A DNA stretch of 39,816 bases. It comes from an uncultured Eggerthellaceae bacterium. Its GTDB lineage: Bacteria; Actinomycetota; Coriobacteriia; Coriobacteriales; Eggerthellaceae. Under the pieces are notes generated by a model, which was not told the DNA's origin, did no database searches, and saw only the letters and a program-made list of their open reading frames with translations. Position 1 is the first letter of the stretch, and the number at the start of each line of letters is the position of its first letter. This document shows, one piece after another, positions 15,391-24,261 of the stretch. The stretch lies in contig CAJUSF010000012.1 of assembly GCA_910588945.1 (NCBI GenBank), positions 1 through 39,816 on the forward strand, given 5' to 3'. The translations under genes were made by a program, and so were the position numbers.

Positions 15391-16827
15391 ATGGCTGAGG
15401 GTCCGAACACTTCTAAATCTATGGAAACCGTCGATAACCCCAAAAATGACGGATTGACCGAAAATGCCGAACAAACCGAGAAGACTCATATCAGCGAGGG
15501 TGACGCAGCGCTCTCGCCTGCGGACCCACACGCGTGTTCATCTGCCGAAGATGGCGAAGCGGATGGAGCAAAGACTTCACCTGAAGCATCTGAGAGCAGC
15601 GAAGCAACCAAAGAAAGCGAGGCGGCTGCTACCGCTATTGCAAATACGCCATCGCCTGATGCCATAGATGCCGATGTCTCCGTCGATAAAGCCTCCGAAA
15701 GCACTGCATTCAAGAAGAAGATGCGCGCGCTCATAATTGCTGGCGTGGTCATCGTTTTGGCAGCGCTGATCTCAGGCGGCGTAATCTTAGCCAACTTCTT
15801 TGACGAAAACAGCCTAAGACAGCAAATGGCTGATAAACTTTCAAACGACCCAATCGTCTCCGAACTCACGCTTACAGGCGAGATATTCAATGAAAGCGAC
15901 TTCAAAGTCGACGACATCCAAATCGATAGCCTCAGCCATTCAATGTTTTCCGACAAAGCATCCGCCAATGTCCTTGCCCTCATCAAGAACGACTGCATTC
16001 AGGGCTACAATCGCTATGAGCTTTCCTTCGAAAAGACCAGCGGTGCTTGGGAACTTGCGAGCGCGGAGTTGCGATCTGCAGACTATGTTCCATATGCGCC
16101 GATATCCGACGAAATCGTACTTAATCATCTGCCGCAGCTTATCGCGCAGGTCGACTCCATGAATGAAAGTATCGGCTATTACCCGATTGATCTTGCAAAC
16201 TATTACGGTGAAGGTACACAGGCCGAGATTATCTCTAACGAGGCAAGTGGCTATAACGACAATATTTCCATAAGTATCTCTACAGATCGCGACGGAGTAA
16301 CACTCGAAGGCGAATTCACTATAGATCTGCTTTGGAACACGACAAAAGACAAAGATCCAATGTGGACAACCGCCTATGCCTCTGCTACGTCAGACACTTA
16401 CCTTCAGATCGGCTCCATCCTACATGAAGGCGTTTTCTCCTATGCCAACGAAGCTGATCAGGCTGACTCTAGAAACCAAAATGTGGCATGGGATCAGTTC
16501 TTTACACACTACCTCCCCGACGTAAGATTCGGCAAAAGCGGCAAATATGCACTAATCGGTTTTGAGAACATACCGAACAACAGTGTGGATATGGAGTTCA
16601 AGATCACACGTGATGACACGGGAGAGGTAATCTATCAATCGGAGAGGATCGCGCCGAACCATTGCCTAGATGCCATTGCGCTTGCCACCCCACTTGAAGC
16701 CGGAACATACCCCGCAACGATCACGATAACATCATACGAACCTGGGACGGATAGGCTGATCAGCATGAATAGCACGTTGTCTGAACCGATAACCCTGACA
16801 GTAAGCGACTTAGATCTGCCATTTTGA
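15391..16827 (+). CDS. Membrane-anchored protein with a large extracytoplasmic domain, unknown function
   Basis: Not recognised as a named family. A long acidic, Ala/Ser/Glu-rich cytoplasmic N-terminus (about 1-105) is followed by KKKMR and one membrane helix (about 113-136; ALIIAGVVIVLAALISGGVI). About 340 residues of predicted beta-rich extracytoplasmic sequence follow. The C-terminal part (GKYALIGFENIPNNSVDMEFK ... EAGTYPATITITSYEPGT) looks like an immunoglobulin-like beta sandwich. The second ATG (15391) is chosen because ggagg lies six bases upstream; the ATG at 15388 would be too close. It is divergent from dnaK and has its own terminator. Related proteins occur as hypothetical membrane proteins in gut actinobacteria (inference). 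Confidence 0.75.
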   Translation: MAEGPNTSKSMETVDNPKNDGLTENAEQTEKTHISEGDAALSPADPHACSSAEDGEADGAKTSPEASESSEATKESEAAATAIANTPSPDAIDADVSVDKASESTAFKKKMRALIIAGVVIVLAALISGGVILANFFDENSLRQQMADKLSNDPIVSELTLTGEIFNESDFKVDDIQIDSLSHSMFSDKASANVLALIKNDCIQGYNRYELSFEKTSGAWELASAELRSADYVPYAPISDEIVLNHLPQLIAQVDSMNESIGYYPIDLANYYGEGTQAEIISNEASGYNDNISISISTDRDGVTLEGEFTIDLLWNTTKDKDPMWTTAYASATSDTYLQIGSILHEGVFSYANEADQADSRNQNVAWDQFFTHYLPDVRFGKSGKYALIGFENIPNNSVDMEFKITRDDTGEVIYQSERIAPNHCLDAIALATPLEAGTYPATITITSYEPGTDRLISMNSTLSEPITLTVSDLDLPF

Positions 16828-16863
16828 TACTGATTTTGCTCCCCTGAACTCCCCTGAACTTTT

Positions 16864-16903
16864 GGGCCTGCCCTTAGCGTTTCAGCAAAGGCAGGCCCCT
16901 TTC
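16864..16903 (+). terminator. Terminator after the membrane-protein gene
   Basis: A perfect nine-base stem gggcctgcc / ggcaggccc is followed by a short T-rich tail. Just before it, the 11-base unit cccctgaactc is duplicated in tandem (about 16840-16860). Confidence 0.7.
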
Positions 16904-16932
16904 ATAAGCGCCATTCCTATGAGCGCTGGTTT

Positions 16933-16971
16933 TGCATGATCTATGCATGGCATATGCATGATCTATGCATG
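16933..16971. repeat. Two tandem copies of a 17-bp palindromic motif
   Basis: The string tgcatgatctatgcatg occurs at 16933-16949 and 16955-16971, 22 bases apart. The unit is itself partly palindromic. It lies between two convergent genes, so it may add to termination or simply be a slippage repeat. Confidence 0.6.
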
Positions 16972-16994
16972 AGATGCCGAATCAATGTTTTTCA

Positions 16995-18905
16995 TCACCG
17001 AATCAGCATGCTCGATGCAACCTGATCAGCCACATCGTCGCCACACAGTGCCCTTACGATTGCGATGCCAAACTCAAGAGCTTGGCCGGGGCCGCTTGCT
17101 GTGATCAGATTATCATCAACAACAACGCTTTGTCCGGTCAGATAGACACCTTGCGGAAAGCCCTCTTCGCATCCCGGATAACACGTAACCTTCCGGCCTT
17201 CCAAAAGCCCCAGCTCGTTGAGCACAGTGGGGCCTGCACAGATCGCAGCCACATGCCTGCCGATAGCCATCGATTCAACAAGCGCTTTTGAGAGCTTGTC
17301 TGATTTTTTGAGATTGTCGACTCCAAGCCCTCCGCCTGGAATGACTATCGCATCGAATGTCGAAAGATCCATATTCTCATCGAGCGCCTCGGCTTCAACC
17401 ACGATACCTTGGGCCGACTTGACCTGAACAGATGGCATCACCGATACAAGTTCCACCTCTATTCCCGCACGCCTCATGCAATCGACCGGCGCGATCGCCT
17501 CGATAGGCTCGAAACCTTCTCCAAGCATAACTGCCACTTTTTTGGACATACAATCACCTGTCCTTTCACTGTCTTCATTTGCATTTCTATGTTCAATCCG
17601 CCTTTGGCGAATGAGAACCGCAATCCAACCGAACAAAGCGCCTGCGACGGCAAGCAAAACCCATCCGAAACCCACAGGATAAAGCGGAAACCAATCCAGT
17701 GGGATTGTTGTGATGATGCCATCACTGTAAAGCTCCAACGCAAGACCGCCCAGAAACGCGCCGAGAGCTGCACCTTGATAGATCGCGCGCGATCGTATAT
17801 GCCTGTGAAACAGAAGCATGATGACAACCACGATGAATGGAGGGTAGATCACTCCAAGCACCGGATCGGCAAACTGGATGATATTGTCGAGCCCTACATC
17901 GCATATGATCGCACCGATGATGCAATCGGCTATGAGCAGCGTATTGTACGAGATCTTACCGCCCAGCATCTCGCTGAAGAAATCCGCTGCTGAGCTGACA
18001 AGCGCAACAGCGGTCGTCACGCAGGCCAGCATGACGACCGCGCTCAAAAGAATCAAGCCAGGCTCCCCAAGAAGCGCCTGCACTATAGCCACCAGCAGAT
18101 CGACCTGCGACATCGAACTACCTAGCGCTGACGAAGTAGCGCCAAGATAGGTAAGCCCGCCGTAGACGATGCCCAGCATCAAAACGGCACCTATGCTGGC
18201 GCGCGCAAGCAGCGTAAGCCTCTCACGACCTTCCGGATATCGCTTCACAATTGCCGAATCCAAAATGATGATGGAAAACGCAGCCACGCCCAGAACATCC
18301 ATCGTTTGATATCCCGCGCGCACGCCTTCCTCAAAAACGTTGCCGATGTGCGGCAGCTCGATCGGTCCGAGCGGATGAACGATGCCGACAACAATCAGAA
18401 CGACCACGCCTACCATCAACGTCGGCGTGAAGAATTTCCCGATGATGTCTACCACGCGCGACTTGCGGCACGCAAGCAGGTAGACCACCACGAAGAACAC
18501 AACAGAAAACGCCGCAAGATAGGAATTCGCATCTTCACCTATATATGGAGCAACCGAAAGCTCGAAGGTTGTGGCTGCTGTTCTTGGCATAGCGAATATG
18601 ACGCACAGGCAAAGCATCGCTGCTGTGTTGAGAATAGCGCTACCCGTCTTGCCAAGCGCATGATCGAACGCGTGACGCGGGCCGCCGACCGAGTTGACCA
18701 CGAAGACCCCAAGGCAGGACAAGACGGCATCCACCATCACAAACCCGATGAATCCCCACATCCAAAGGTCGCCGCTCTCTTGCCCAAGCGTAGGCGGAAA
18801 GATCAGATTCCCGGCGCCGAAGAACATAGCGAACAGGGCAAACCCGACGATCGTCGAGTTCTTGGCCAGTGTCAGGCCTGATCCTGTGCTGCCCTTGCCC
18901 ATCAT
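16995..18905 (-). CDS. BrnQ-type branched-chain amino acid transporter fused in frame to a DJ-1/PfpI domain
   Basis: One open frame of 636 residues. Residues 1 to about 435 are a BrnQ/LIV-II cation symporter: about 12 membrane helices, opening LAKNSTIVGFALFAMFFGAG with the NLIFPPTLG motif. Residues 453-636 are a complete DJ-1/ThiJ/PfpI protein (SKKVAVMLGEGFEPIEAI) with the nucleophile cysteine in AAICAGP (Cys104 of that domain) and its conserved upstream Glu. The junction (ERTGDC then MSKK) has no stop codon. The internal ATG at 17549 is preceded by gaaaggacaggtgattgt, so a free DJ-1 protein of 184 residues could also be made. The transporter start (ATG 18905, or 18902) has aagaagga upstream. 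Fusion, two overlapping products, or a lost stop codon are the options. Confidence 0.88.
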   Translation of the reverse strand: MMGKGSTGSGLTLAKNSTIVGFALFAMFFGAGNLIFPPTLGQESGDLWMWGFIGFVMVDAVLSCLGVFVVNSVGGPRHAFDHALGKTGSAILNTAAMLCLCVIFAMPRTAATTFELSVAPYIGEDANSYLAAFSVVFFVVVYLLACRKSRVVDIIGKFFTPTLMVGVVVLIVVGIVHPLGPIELPHIGNVFEEGVRAGYQTMDVLGVAAFSIIILDSAIVKRYPEGRERLTLLARASIGAVLMLGIVYGGLTYLGATSSALGSSMSQVDLLVAIVQALLGEPGLILLSAVVMLACVTTAVALVSSAADFFSEMLGGKISYNTLLIADCIIGAIICDVGLDNIIQFADPVLGVIYPPFIVVVIMLLFHRHIRSRAIYQGAALGAFLGGLALELYSDGIITTIPLDWFPLYPVGFGWVLLAVAGALFGWIAVLIRQRRIEHRNANEDSERTGDCMSKKVAVMLGEGFEPIEAIAPVDCMRRAGIEVELVSVMPSVQVKSAQGIVVEAEALDENMDLSTFDAIVIPGGGLGVDNLKKSDKLSKALVESMAIGRHVAAICAGPTVLNELGLLEGRKVTCYPGCEEGFPQGVYLTGQSVVVDDNLITASGPGQALEFGIAIVRALCGDDVADQVASSMLIR

Positions 18906-18953
18906 GCATCCTTCTTCTTAACGCCGTCGGCTCTCAAAGCTGTCGAGTTTCGC

Positions 18954-18995
18954 CTAGCTTCGTTCGACTCCGATCTAGCTTCGTTCGACTCCGAT
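18954..18995. repeat. 21-bp tandem repeat upstream of the brnQ-like gene
   Basis: The unit that begins ctagcttcgttcgactccga and ends with t is present twice without a gap (18954-18974, 18975-18995). A degraded third start (ccaacttcgcc) follows. It lies 50-90 bases upstream of the transporter start. Confidence 0.7.
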
Positions 18996-19066
18996 CCAAC
19001 TTCGCCCACAGAGCCTGCAGCCGCAAAGCCCGACGCTTGCCAAAAACTCACATCCATACATGCATC

Positions 19067-19072
19067 TATAAT
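19067..19072 (+). promoter_or_regulatory. Probable -10 element of the isochorismatase-family gene
   Basis: A consensus TATAAT lies about 85 bases before the ATG at 19158. No good -35 stands at 16-18 bases; a TTGCCA is 24 bases away, too far. Confidence 0.35.
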
Positions 19073-19157
19073 AGATAGCAATCGCTGTGCAGTATGAAGT
19101 TGTTGCCCATTTCGTAGGGATATGGTTGACGATACGCCACCAAACAAAGGAAGAGAA

Positions 19158-19748
19158 ATGATCGATCCCGCCACAAGCGCCCTTCTGATGATAGACATGC
19201 AAAACGGATTCATAGATGAAGCCTCTTCGCTGTGCGTCGCGGGAGCAAGAGCCTCCATTCCTGCGTGCGCCGATGCGCTTAAGGCGGCCCGAAGCGCCGG
19301 AATGGATATCTTCCACATCAGGCGAGAATACGCCGCGGACGGCTCGGACGTGGAGCCAGTAAGGCATGATATCTGGCTTGCAGGCGGGCGGGCGCTATGC
19401 AAAGAAGGAGATGACCCGAAAAGCCTTGACGCTCCGGAAGAGCTCGAGCCGCTTGAGGGAGAGAACATACTCTACAAACCACGTTTCTCCGCGTTCTTCA
19501 ACACCGAGCTTCACGAAAAGCTAAAGGTGCGCGGGGTGAGCACTATCGTCCTTATCGGAACCACAACTCCGAACTGCATTCGCACAACCTGCTATGACGG
19601 CCTTTCGCTCAACTACGACGTCGTGATCGTTGAGGATGCTACATCATCGCGCACGCCCGAAGTGCAGCGCGCCAACATCGAAGACATGGACTACATCGGG
19701 GCAACAATTTTAAGTTCCCGTGAATTCGCAATGCAGCTTGGCGTATAA
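19158..19748 (+). CDS. Isochorismatase-family cysteine hydrolase
   Basis: A 196-residue alpha/beta hydrolase of the isochorismatase/nicotinamidase superfamily. The catalytic triad is visible: Asp13 (LLMIDMQNGF), Lys107 (ENILYKPRFSAFF) and Cys140 (GTTTPNCIRTT), with the usual cis-peptide region before the cysteine. Ala/Ser positions near the metal site do not show the DxHxxxH set of true nicotinamidases, so substrate is open (ureidoacrylate- or isochorismatase-like). The start at 19158 is chosen because ggaagagaa precedes it; the ATG at 19122 has no ribosome site and would add non-homologous residues. It is divergent from the transporter-DJ-1 gene. Confidence 0.88.
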   Translation: MIDPATSALLMIDMQNGFIDEASSLCVAGARASIPACADALKAARSAGMDIFHIRREYAADGSDVEPVRHDIWLAGGRALCKEGDDPKSLDAPEELEPLEGENILYKPRFSAFFNTELHEKLKVRGVSTIVLIGTTTPNCIRTTCYDGLSLNYDVVIVEDATSSRTPEVQRANIEDMDYIGATILSSREFAMQLGV

Positions 19749-19862
19749 AACTTCAAAGCGAAATCGAAAACAGACGGGAAACGGAGTCGCGGAAACGAAA
19801 TTGCGAAGCGAAATCTTCCCACTTTCAGACAACACACGCGACCGAAAGGATCGGATACAGAT

Positions 19863-20210
19863 ATGCATGATAAACAGAAAGATCTTTTGAATCACGAAAG
19901 GGTTATCAAAATACATGCGCCTAAAAGGGATGGCGACAAAGTAGTACGCCCATCTGATGCCGATCCCGTCTTTCCCACTGAAAGTGAATACGAGATCGAC
20001 AAGGGCGAAGACAGCCCTTCGCGCAGGAAGTATCCCGGCTTGATCTGGGCGATCATCGCTGTGGTGGCGGCTGTGATTCTATGCATAGCACTCGCACAGG
20101 CAGGCGACTGGATGTCGCCGCAGGAAGCGCAAAATGTGATGGACGCAGAGACGAATGCACAGATCGTGCCCGAGGATGAACCAACACCTCAACCCGACAC
20201 TTCGACCTGA
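19863..20210 (+). CDS. Small single-pass membrane protein, unknown function
   Basis: 115 residues: a charged cytoplasmic N-terminus (about 1-58), one membrane helix (about 60-80, LIWAIIAVVAAVILCIALA) and a short acidic Pro/Thr-rich tail outside. The ribosome site (gaaagga) lies about 13 bases before the ATG, somewhat long. It follows the isochorismatase-family gene by 115 bases and ends at a hairpin. No family recognised. Confidence 0.65.
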   Translation: MHDKQKDLLNHERVIKIHAPKRDGDKVVRPSDADPVFPTESEYEIDKGEDSPSRRKYPGLIWAIIAVVAAVILCIALAQAGDWMSPQEAQNVMDAETNAQIVPEDEPTPQPDTST

Positions 20211-20251
20211 TAAATGGTGCTCCTTCATCCAACAGTTAGAATCACAGCGAA

Positions 20252-20278
20252 AGACCCTCGGATCATCTCCAAGGGTCT
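20252..20278. terminator. Shared hairpin between convergent small genes
   Basis: The stem agaccct / agggtct (20252-20258 with 20272-20278) lies about 40 bases after the stop of the small membrane protein, followed on the plus strand by tcttcgt. On the minus strand its loop contains the TGA of the small acidic gene. T-runs are poor on both sides. Confidence 0.5.
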
Positions 20279-20376
20279 TCTTCGTATTCGGGTTCATCTG
20301 CGGGTCTGTCGGAATATGGATCGTATCCGTCATCGTCCTCATTGGCTGGCCGCCTGTAATCATCGCGTTCATCCAT
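20263..20376 (-). CDS. Small acidic protein (37 aa)
   Basis: On the minus strand ATG at 20376 opens MDERDDYRRPANEDDDGYDP, followed by YSDRPADEPEYEEDPWR and a stop. The highly acidic, Tyr/Pro-rich composition is unlike a chance frame. An aaagga stands 11 bases before this ATG, and an in-frame ATG at 20388 would add MRLV. Its TGA sits in the loop of the hairpin at 20252-20278. No family recognised. It could be a real small protein or the remnant of a longer acidic tail. Apart from this gene, 20211-20640 holds no supported feature. Confidence 0.45.
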   Translation of the reverse strand: MDERDDYRRPANEDDDGYDPYSDRPADEPEYEEDPWR

Positions 20377-20673
20377 AACCAAACGCATCCTTTCTTCGAA
20401 TGGCAATATTATGCGCGCCCGAGCCTAGCTTGAAAAGCATTACGGCAAATCTTTTCCCGAACCCGCACATCCCCCGCAAACATCGCACACTCGAAGATCG
20501 GCTCGTATAAGAGAATCTATGCACGGTAGAATAATTAACGCAACCAGCGGTTGCGCCAGTAAACCAACGGTTTTTTCGAAATTGACTATAGAAGATGCTA
20601 GTGCAACCGAAGCGATTCAAATAATGTGAGGAGCGATTCGATGCTGGAATATGGAAAACGGAAAGGCAGCGCA

Positions 20674-21519
20674 ATGAACATCGAAATCGCTCAGAGACTA
20701 TATGAGCTTCGACGCAAGCATGGTTTCAGCCAGGAATCGCTTGCTGCAGCACTCGGCCTGTCAAGGCAGGCGATATCAAAATGGGAGCGATCCGAGTCGG
20801 CTCCCGATATGGGCAACCTCATAGCTTTGGCCGATCTCTACGACATGACGATAGATGAATTGATTCGCCCGTGCGACGAAAGTGCAAAAAGCAAAGAGAG
20901 CGAGATCGTGGAGGACGAAACATTAGAGGTCGAAGAGGTTGAAGAGATTGCAGATATAGATGCGGCTTTGGAAGATGAAGACATCGTTGAGGCTGCTGAA
21001 GTCTATGAAACATGCGACTCTGTCGAAGTGGTTGAAACAGTCGAGACCGTCCAAGCTGCGAACACGACAGTCGCCAAGACAGCTGAAGTGCCGACTGAAA
21101 CGGCCACGACCGAACCGACCGATGTCACAACAGCCAAAAAAACCACGCCAGATGTGAAACAGGTCGTCGCACACGGGCATATCTACACGCGACCGGCATC
21201 ACCTGCACGTCCGCGCTGCAAACTTCGCCGCATACCCTATCCCTTGATCGTCACTATCATATTCTTGTTTATGGGGCTTTTAATTTCCTTTTGGGAATAC
21301 CTCTGGCTTTTCATCACCATTCCCTTCTATTACTGGATCGCGCGCATAATCGAGCGCGACCCGAAATTTCTTGCAGAACACGGCTTTAACGCAGACGGCT
21401 CCTACAACAGTGTCGGCTCATCCGGTGCCAATAATGTTGCCAAAAGCTCAGCCGGAACCGTAACTGAAACCGCAACCGAAACCGTAACTGAAACTACAAG
21501 CATCAAGGAGGCTGAATGA
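20674..21519 (+). CDS. XRE-family regulator with C-terminal membrane segments
   Basis: 281 residues. The N-terminal helix-turn-helix (6-62; LRRKHGFSQESLAAALGLSR then QAISKWERSESAPD) is a classic Cro/C1-type domain. Next comes a long acidic, low-complexity Glu/Val/Thr linker (about 70-165) and two hydrophobic helices (about 180-220; PYPLIVTIIFLFMGLLISF, LWLFITIPFYYWIARII), then a Thr/Glu tail. It is therefore probably a membrane-tethered DNA-binding protein. The ATG at 20674 fits the family N-terminus MNIEIAQRL and has aaagg seven bases upstream; ATG at 20641 (gagg upstream) would add 11 residues. It overlaps the next gene by four bases (ATGA), so the two are translationally coupled. Confidence 0.85.
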   Translation: MNIEIAQRLYELRRKHGFSQESLAAALGLSRQAISKWERSESAPDMGNLIALADLYDMTIDELIRPCDESAKSKESEIVEDETLEVEEVEEIADIDAALEDEDIVEAAEVYETCDSVEVVETVETVQAANTTVAKTAEVPTETATTEPTDVTTAKKTTPDVKQVVAHGHIYTRPASPARPRCKLRRIPYPLIVTIIFLFMGLLISFWEYLWLFITIPFYYWIARIIERDPKFLAEHGFNADGSYNSVGSSGANNVAKSSAGTVTETATETVTETTSIKEAE

Positions 21520-22538
21520 TGTCACGTCTCACAAGAAGCTCTTATACAAAGATTACGCTTATCACCATTTTGTGCCTCACAATCTGCGGCACGCTCACCG
21601 GTGCCATCCATTTTGTTGAAAGGTTTATAAATCCATTGGGAAGCGATTGGGGCAATGACGACAACACATCAACCGGAAGCTTCACCATCGATGCATCAAC
21701 GATAAATGACATCTCGATCAGCTGGGCAGCCGGGAAAGTTACCGTGAAAGTGGTGGATGACGAAGAGACAAACGGTCTGATTCAGGCAAGGGAGTCCGAG
21801 CGTAGCAGACCGGCTCTTCGCTGGCGCAATGTGGGCGGCAAACTTGAGATCGATTACGGCAACGTCATGAGTCTTCTCAGCTGCTCCTTCTTCAATTTCA
21901 ATACGAAGGAGCTTACGCTTTTGATCCCTGAAAGCTATCGCGACAAGCTGAATTCATTCAGCCTTGATACTGTTTCGGGCGAGCACGTCTTAAGCGGGAT
22001 CGGCTGCAAGAATCTCAATGTTCACCAAGTGTCCGGCAACGTACACTTTGAGGATTTCTCCGCTCAAAATCTTACTACAAAGATTATTAGCGGAACGTTT
22101 TCATACAACGGCAAGCTTGCTGGTGCGCTCGACGTTGATCAGACATCAGGAAATACGACCTTTGATATAAAGTCGTCCAACCCTGACTCCGCCAAGGTAT
22201 CTCTCACATCGGGCGACATGCGGCTTTTGGTTCCGAATCCGAATTTCTGTGTCGAGCTTGATAAGGTATCGGGAAGTTTCGCAAGCAACTACGATCTCAT
22301 GACAAAGGGCAACACTTACTATACTTCAGAGGCGCTGAGAGCCATGAGCGGTTCGGACGTAAATCATAACACGAGCGATACGCACAACGCGGATGGCCCG
22401 GATGGGTTAGATAAGTTGAATGGCGCGGATAACTCGCATGACTCAACCGCCTCGAATGGCTCAGCGACATCGAGCGATACTTTCAAGATACGCGCGCATA
22501 TGGTGAGTGGACACCTCGCGATCGACAAATCAGCGTAA
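21516..22538 (+). CDS. DUF4097-type (putative adhesin) envelope protein
   Basis: 340 residues. An N-terminal membrane helix/signal anchor (about 12-34, ITLITILCLTICGTLTGAI) is followed by a repetitive beta structure with recurring units such as SFSLDTVSGEHVLSGI, LNVHQVSGNVHFEDF and LDVDQTSGNTTFDI. This is the beta-helix pattern of DUF4097/YvlB-like proteins. A Asn/Asp/Ser-rich insertion (about 285-325) interrupts the last units before HMVSGHLAIDKS. It is coupled to the XRE regulator by an ATGA overlap. In this arrangement the regulator and envelope protein probably form an envelope-sensing unit, as in other XRE-DUF4097 pairs; that is inference. Confidence 0.82.
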   Translation: MMSRLTRSSYTKITLITILCLTICGTLTGAIHFVERFINPLGSDWGNDDNTSTGSFTIDASTINDISISWAAGKVTVKVVDDEETNGLIQARESERSRPALRWRNVGGKLEIDYGNVMSLLSCSFFNFNTKELTLLIPESYRDKLNSFSLDTVSGEHVLSGIGCKNLNVHQVSGNVHFEDFSAQNLTTKIISGTFSYNGKLAGALDVDQTSGNTTFDIKSSNPDSAKVSLTSGDMRLLVPNPNFCVELDKVSGSFASNYDLMTKGNTYYTSEALRAMSGSDVNHNTSDTHNADGPDGLDKLNGADNSHDSTASNGSATSSDTFKIRAHMVSGHLAIDKSA

Positions 22539-22691
22539 AGACACCGCGCCCGCGTCTACCATGAGATACAATCCGAAATGTCTATGGACATTAAGAACGG
22601 GAGCTCCGCCGCAGAGAATTCTCGGCAGCGCCACCGCTTGACAAGAAACGACATCGGCCGACTCCGGTGTCTATTCGATCGGAGAGCGAAT

Positions 22692-24245
22692 ATGGAACAG
22701 GGCATTAGCACCAAGGCAGCTGAAATTGCCAATGAGAGCGCCGAAAATGCCGCCGAAACCAAGAGATATGTCATCGCGCTTGATCAGGGCACCACATCCT
22801 CACGCGCGATGCTGGTCGATCGACAAGGTCACATCGCCGGGCGCATGCAGCGCGAGTTTCCGCAGATCTACCCGCATCCTGGCTGGGTCGAACACGATCC
22901 AGCTGACATCCTCTCCTCGCAACTCGGAGTATTGACAGAGCTTCTTCTTTCGAACAATGTCGACGCATCGCAGATCGACTCGATCGGGATCACAAACCAA
23001 CGCGAAACGACGCTTGTTTGGGACCGCGAAACGGGCGAGCCACTCTATAACGCTATCGTGTGGCAGTGCAGACGTACCTCATCAATGATCGACGCGCTTT
23101 GCGAAAACCCTGTCATCGCTAAGACTATCACGGAAAAAACAGGCCTTGTTCCCGATCCGTACTTCTCCGCCAGCAAGATCGCATGGATCCTTAACGAAGT
23201 TCCCGGTGCTCGCGAAAAAGCCGAGGCAGGTCGACTCGCGTTTGGCACTGTGGACACGTGGCTCTTATGGAAGCTCACATACGGTAAAGTCCACGCCACC
23301 GATATGACCAATGCCAGCCGCACCATGCTCTACAACATCCATACATGCAAATGGGACAGCTGGCTACTCGACCTGTTCAACATCCCAGCCTCCATGATGC
23401 CTGAGGTCAAACCCTCCGCATCCGAATTTGGGATCACCGCCAACCCCGGCATCATGCAAGGTATTCCCATCTGCGGCATAGCAGGCGACCAGCAAGCTGC
23501 GCTATTCGGTCAGCGTTGCTGGGAGAAAGGTGACGCGAAAAACACCTATGGCACCGGTTGCTTCCTTCTCATGAACACCGGACGCGACGCATGTCGAAGC
23601 AAGCACGGCCTCGTCACGACAATTGCAGCCGTTGCTCCTGATGTCGATGAGGTTCACTACGCGCTCGAGGGAAGCGTTTTCATGGCCGGCGCGCTGATGC
23701 AATGGCTGCGAGACGAGCTCGGCATCCTAGACAATGTTGCGGATTCGAGCGAAATCGCCGAGAGCGTTGCCGATACCGAAGGTGTCTATGTGGTTCCCGC
23801 CTTCACGGGCCTCGGCGCTCCGTGGTGGGACTCCGAAGCACGCGGGGCGATCTACGGACTGACGCGCGGAGCAGGCCGAGCGCATATTATCCGCGCTTCA
23901 CTTGAATCGCTTGCCTATCAGGCCCATGACCTGCTTAACGCAATGGAAGAAGATGCAGGCATCAGGCTGCGCTCGCTCAACGTCGACGGCGGTGCATCCG
24001 AGAACGATTTCCTGATGCAATTCCAATCCGACATCCTTGGCCTTCCGGTCAGACGTCCGGCGGATGCCGAGGCCACCGCGCTCGGAGCAGCCTATCTATC
24101 GGGTCTCACCACCGGATTCTGGAAAGATTTAGACGCATTGCGTTCGCTTCCGCGAAGCGAGGTTGCCTTCAATCCGTGTAAGACCGAGGCTTGGAGAAAT
24201 CGGCTTCTTGAAGGCTGGCACGCTGCTATCAGGCGAACGCGTTGA
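22692..24245 (+). CDS. glpK: Glycerol kinase
   Basis: A 517-residue FGGY-family kinase making glycerol 3-phosphate from glycerol and ATP. It shows the N-terminal phosphate loop DQGTTSSRA (31-39), glycerol-binding TNQRETT, the TNASRTMLYNI segment, GDQQAALFGQ, and the C-terminal signature GGASENDFLMQFQSDILGLP with EATALGAAYLSGL. It is slightly longer than the E. coli enzyme (502) because of a 20-residue N-terminal extension. The start at 22692 has ggagag upstream; the frame is open back to 22578, but that extension is Arg-rich and lacks homology. No glpF, glpD or glpR lies next to it. It is convergent with the EEP-family gene. Confidence 0.96.
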   Translation: MEQGISTKAAEIANESAENAAETKRYVIALDQGTTSSRAMLVDRQGHIAGRMQREFPQIYPHPGWVEHDPADILSSQLGVLTELLLSNNVDASQIDSIGITNQRETTLVWDRETGEPLYNAIVWQCRRTSSMIDALCENPVIAKTITEKTGLVPDPYFSASKIAWILNEVPGAREKAEAGRLAFGTVDTWLLWKLTYGKVHATDMTNASRTMLYNIHTCKWDSWLLDLFNIPASMMPEVKPSASEFGITANPGIMQGIPICGIAGDQQAALFGQRCWEKGDAKNTYGTGCFLLMNTGRDACRSKHGLVTTIAAVAPDVDEVHYALEGSVFMAGALMQWLRDELGILDNVADSSEIAESVADTEGVYVVPAFTGLGAPWWDSEARGAIYGLTRGAGRAHIIRASLESLAYQAHDLLNAMEEDAGIRLRSLNVDGGASENDFLMQFQSDILGLPVRRPADAEATALGAAYLSGLTTGFWKDLDALRSLPRSEVAFNPCKTEAWRNRLLEGWHAAIRRTR

Positions 24246-24261
24246 GCCCGGATTCACTGCG

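Noticed and set aside
20155..20433. Plus-strand frame with a hydrophobic stretch after the small membrane protein gene
   Set aside because: It starts inside the previous gene, passes through the terminator hairpin and lacks a ribosome site; the minus-strand acidic frame in the same DNA looks more protein-like.
22638..22643. TTGACA as the -35 of a glpK promoter
   Set aside because: No acceptable -10 stands 16-18 bases downstream (actccg at 17).
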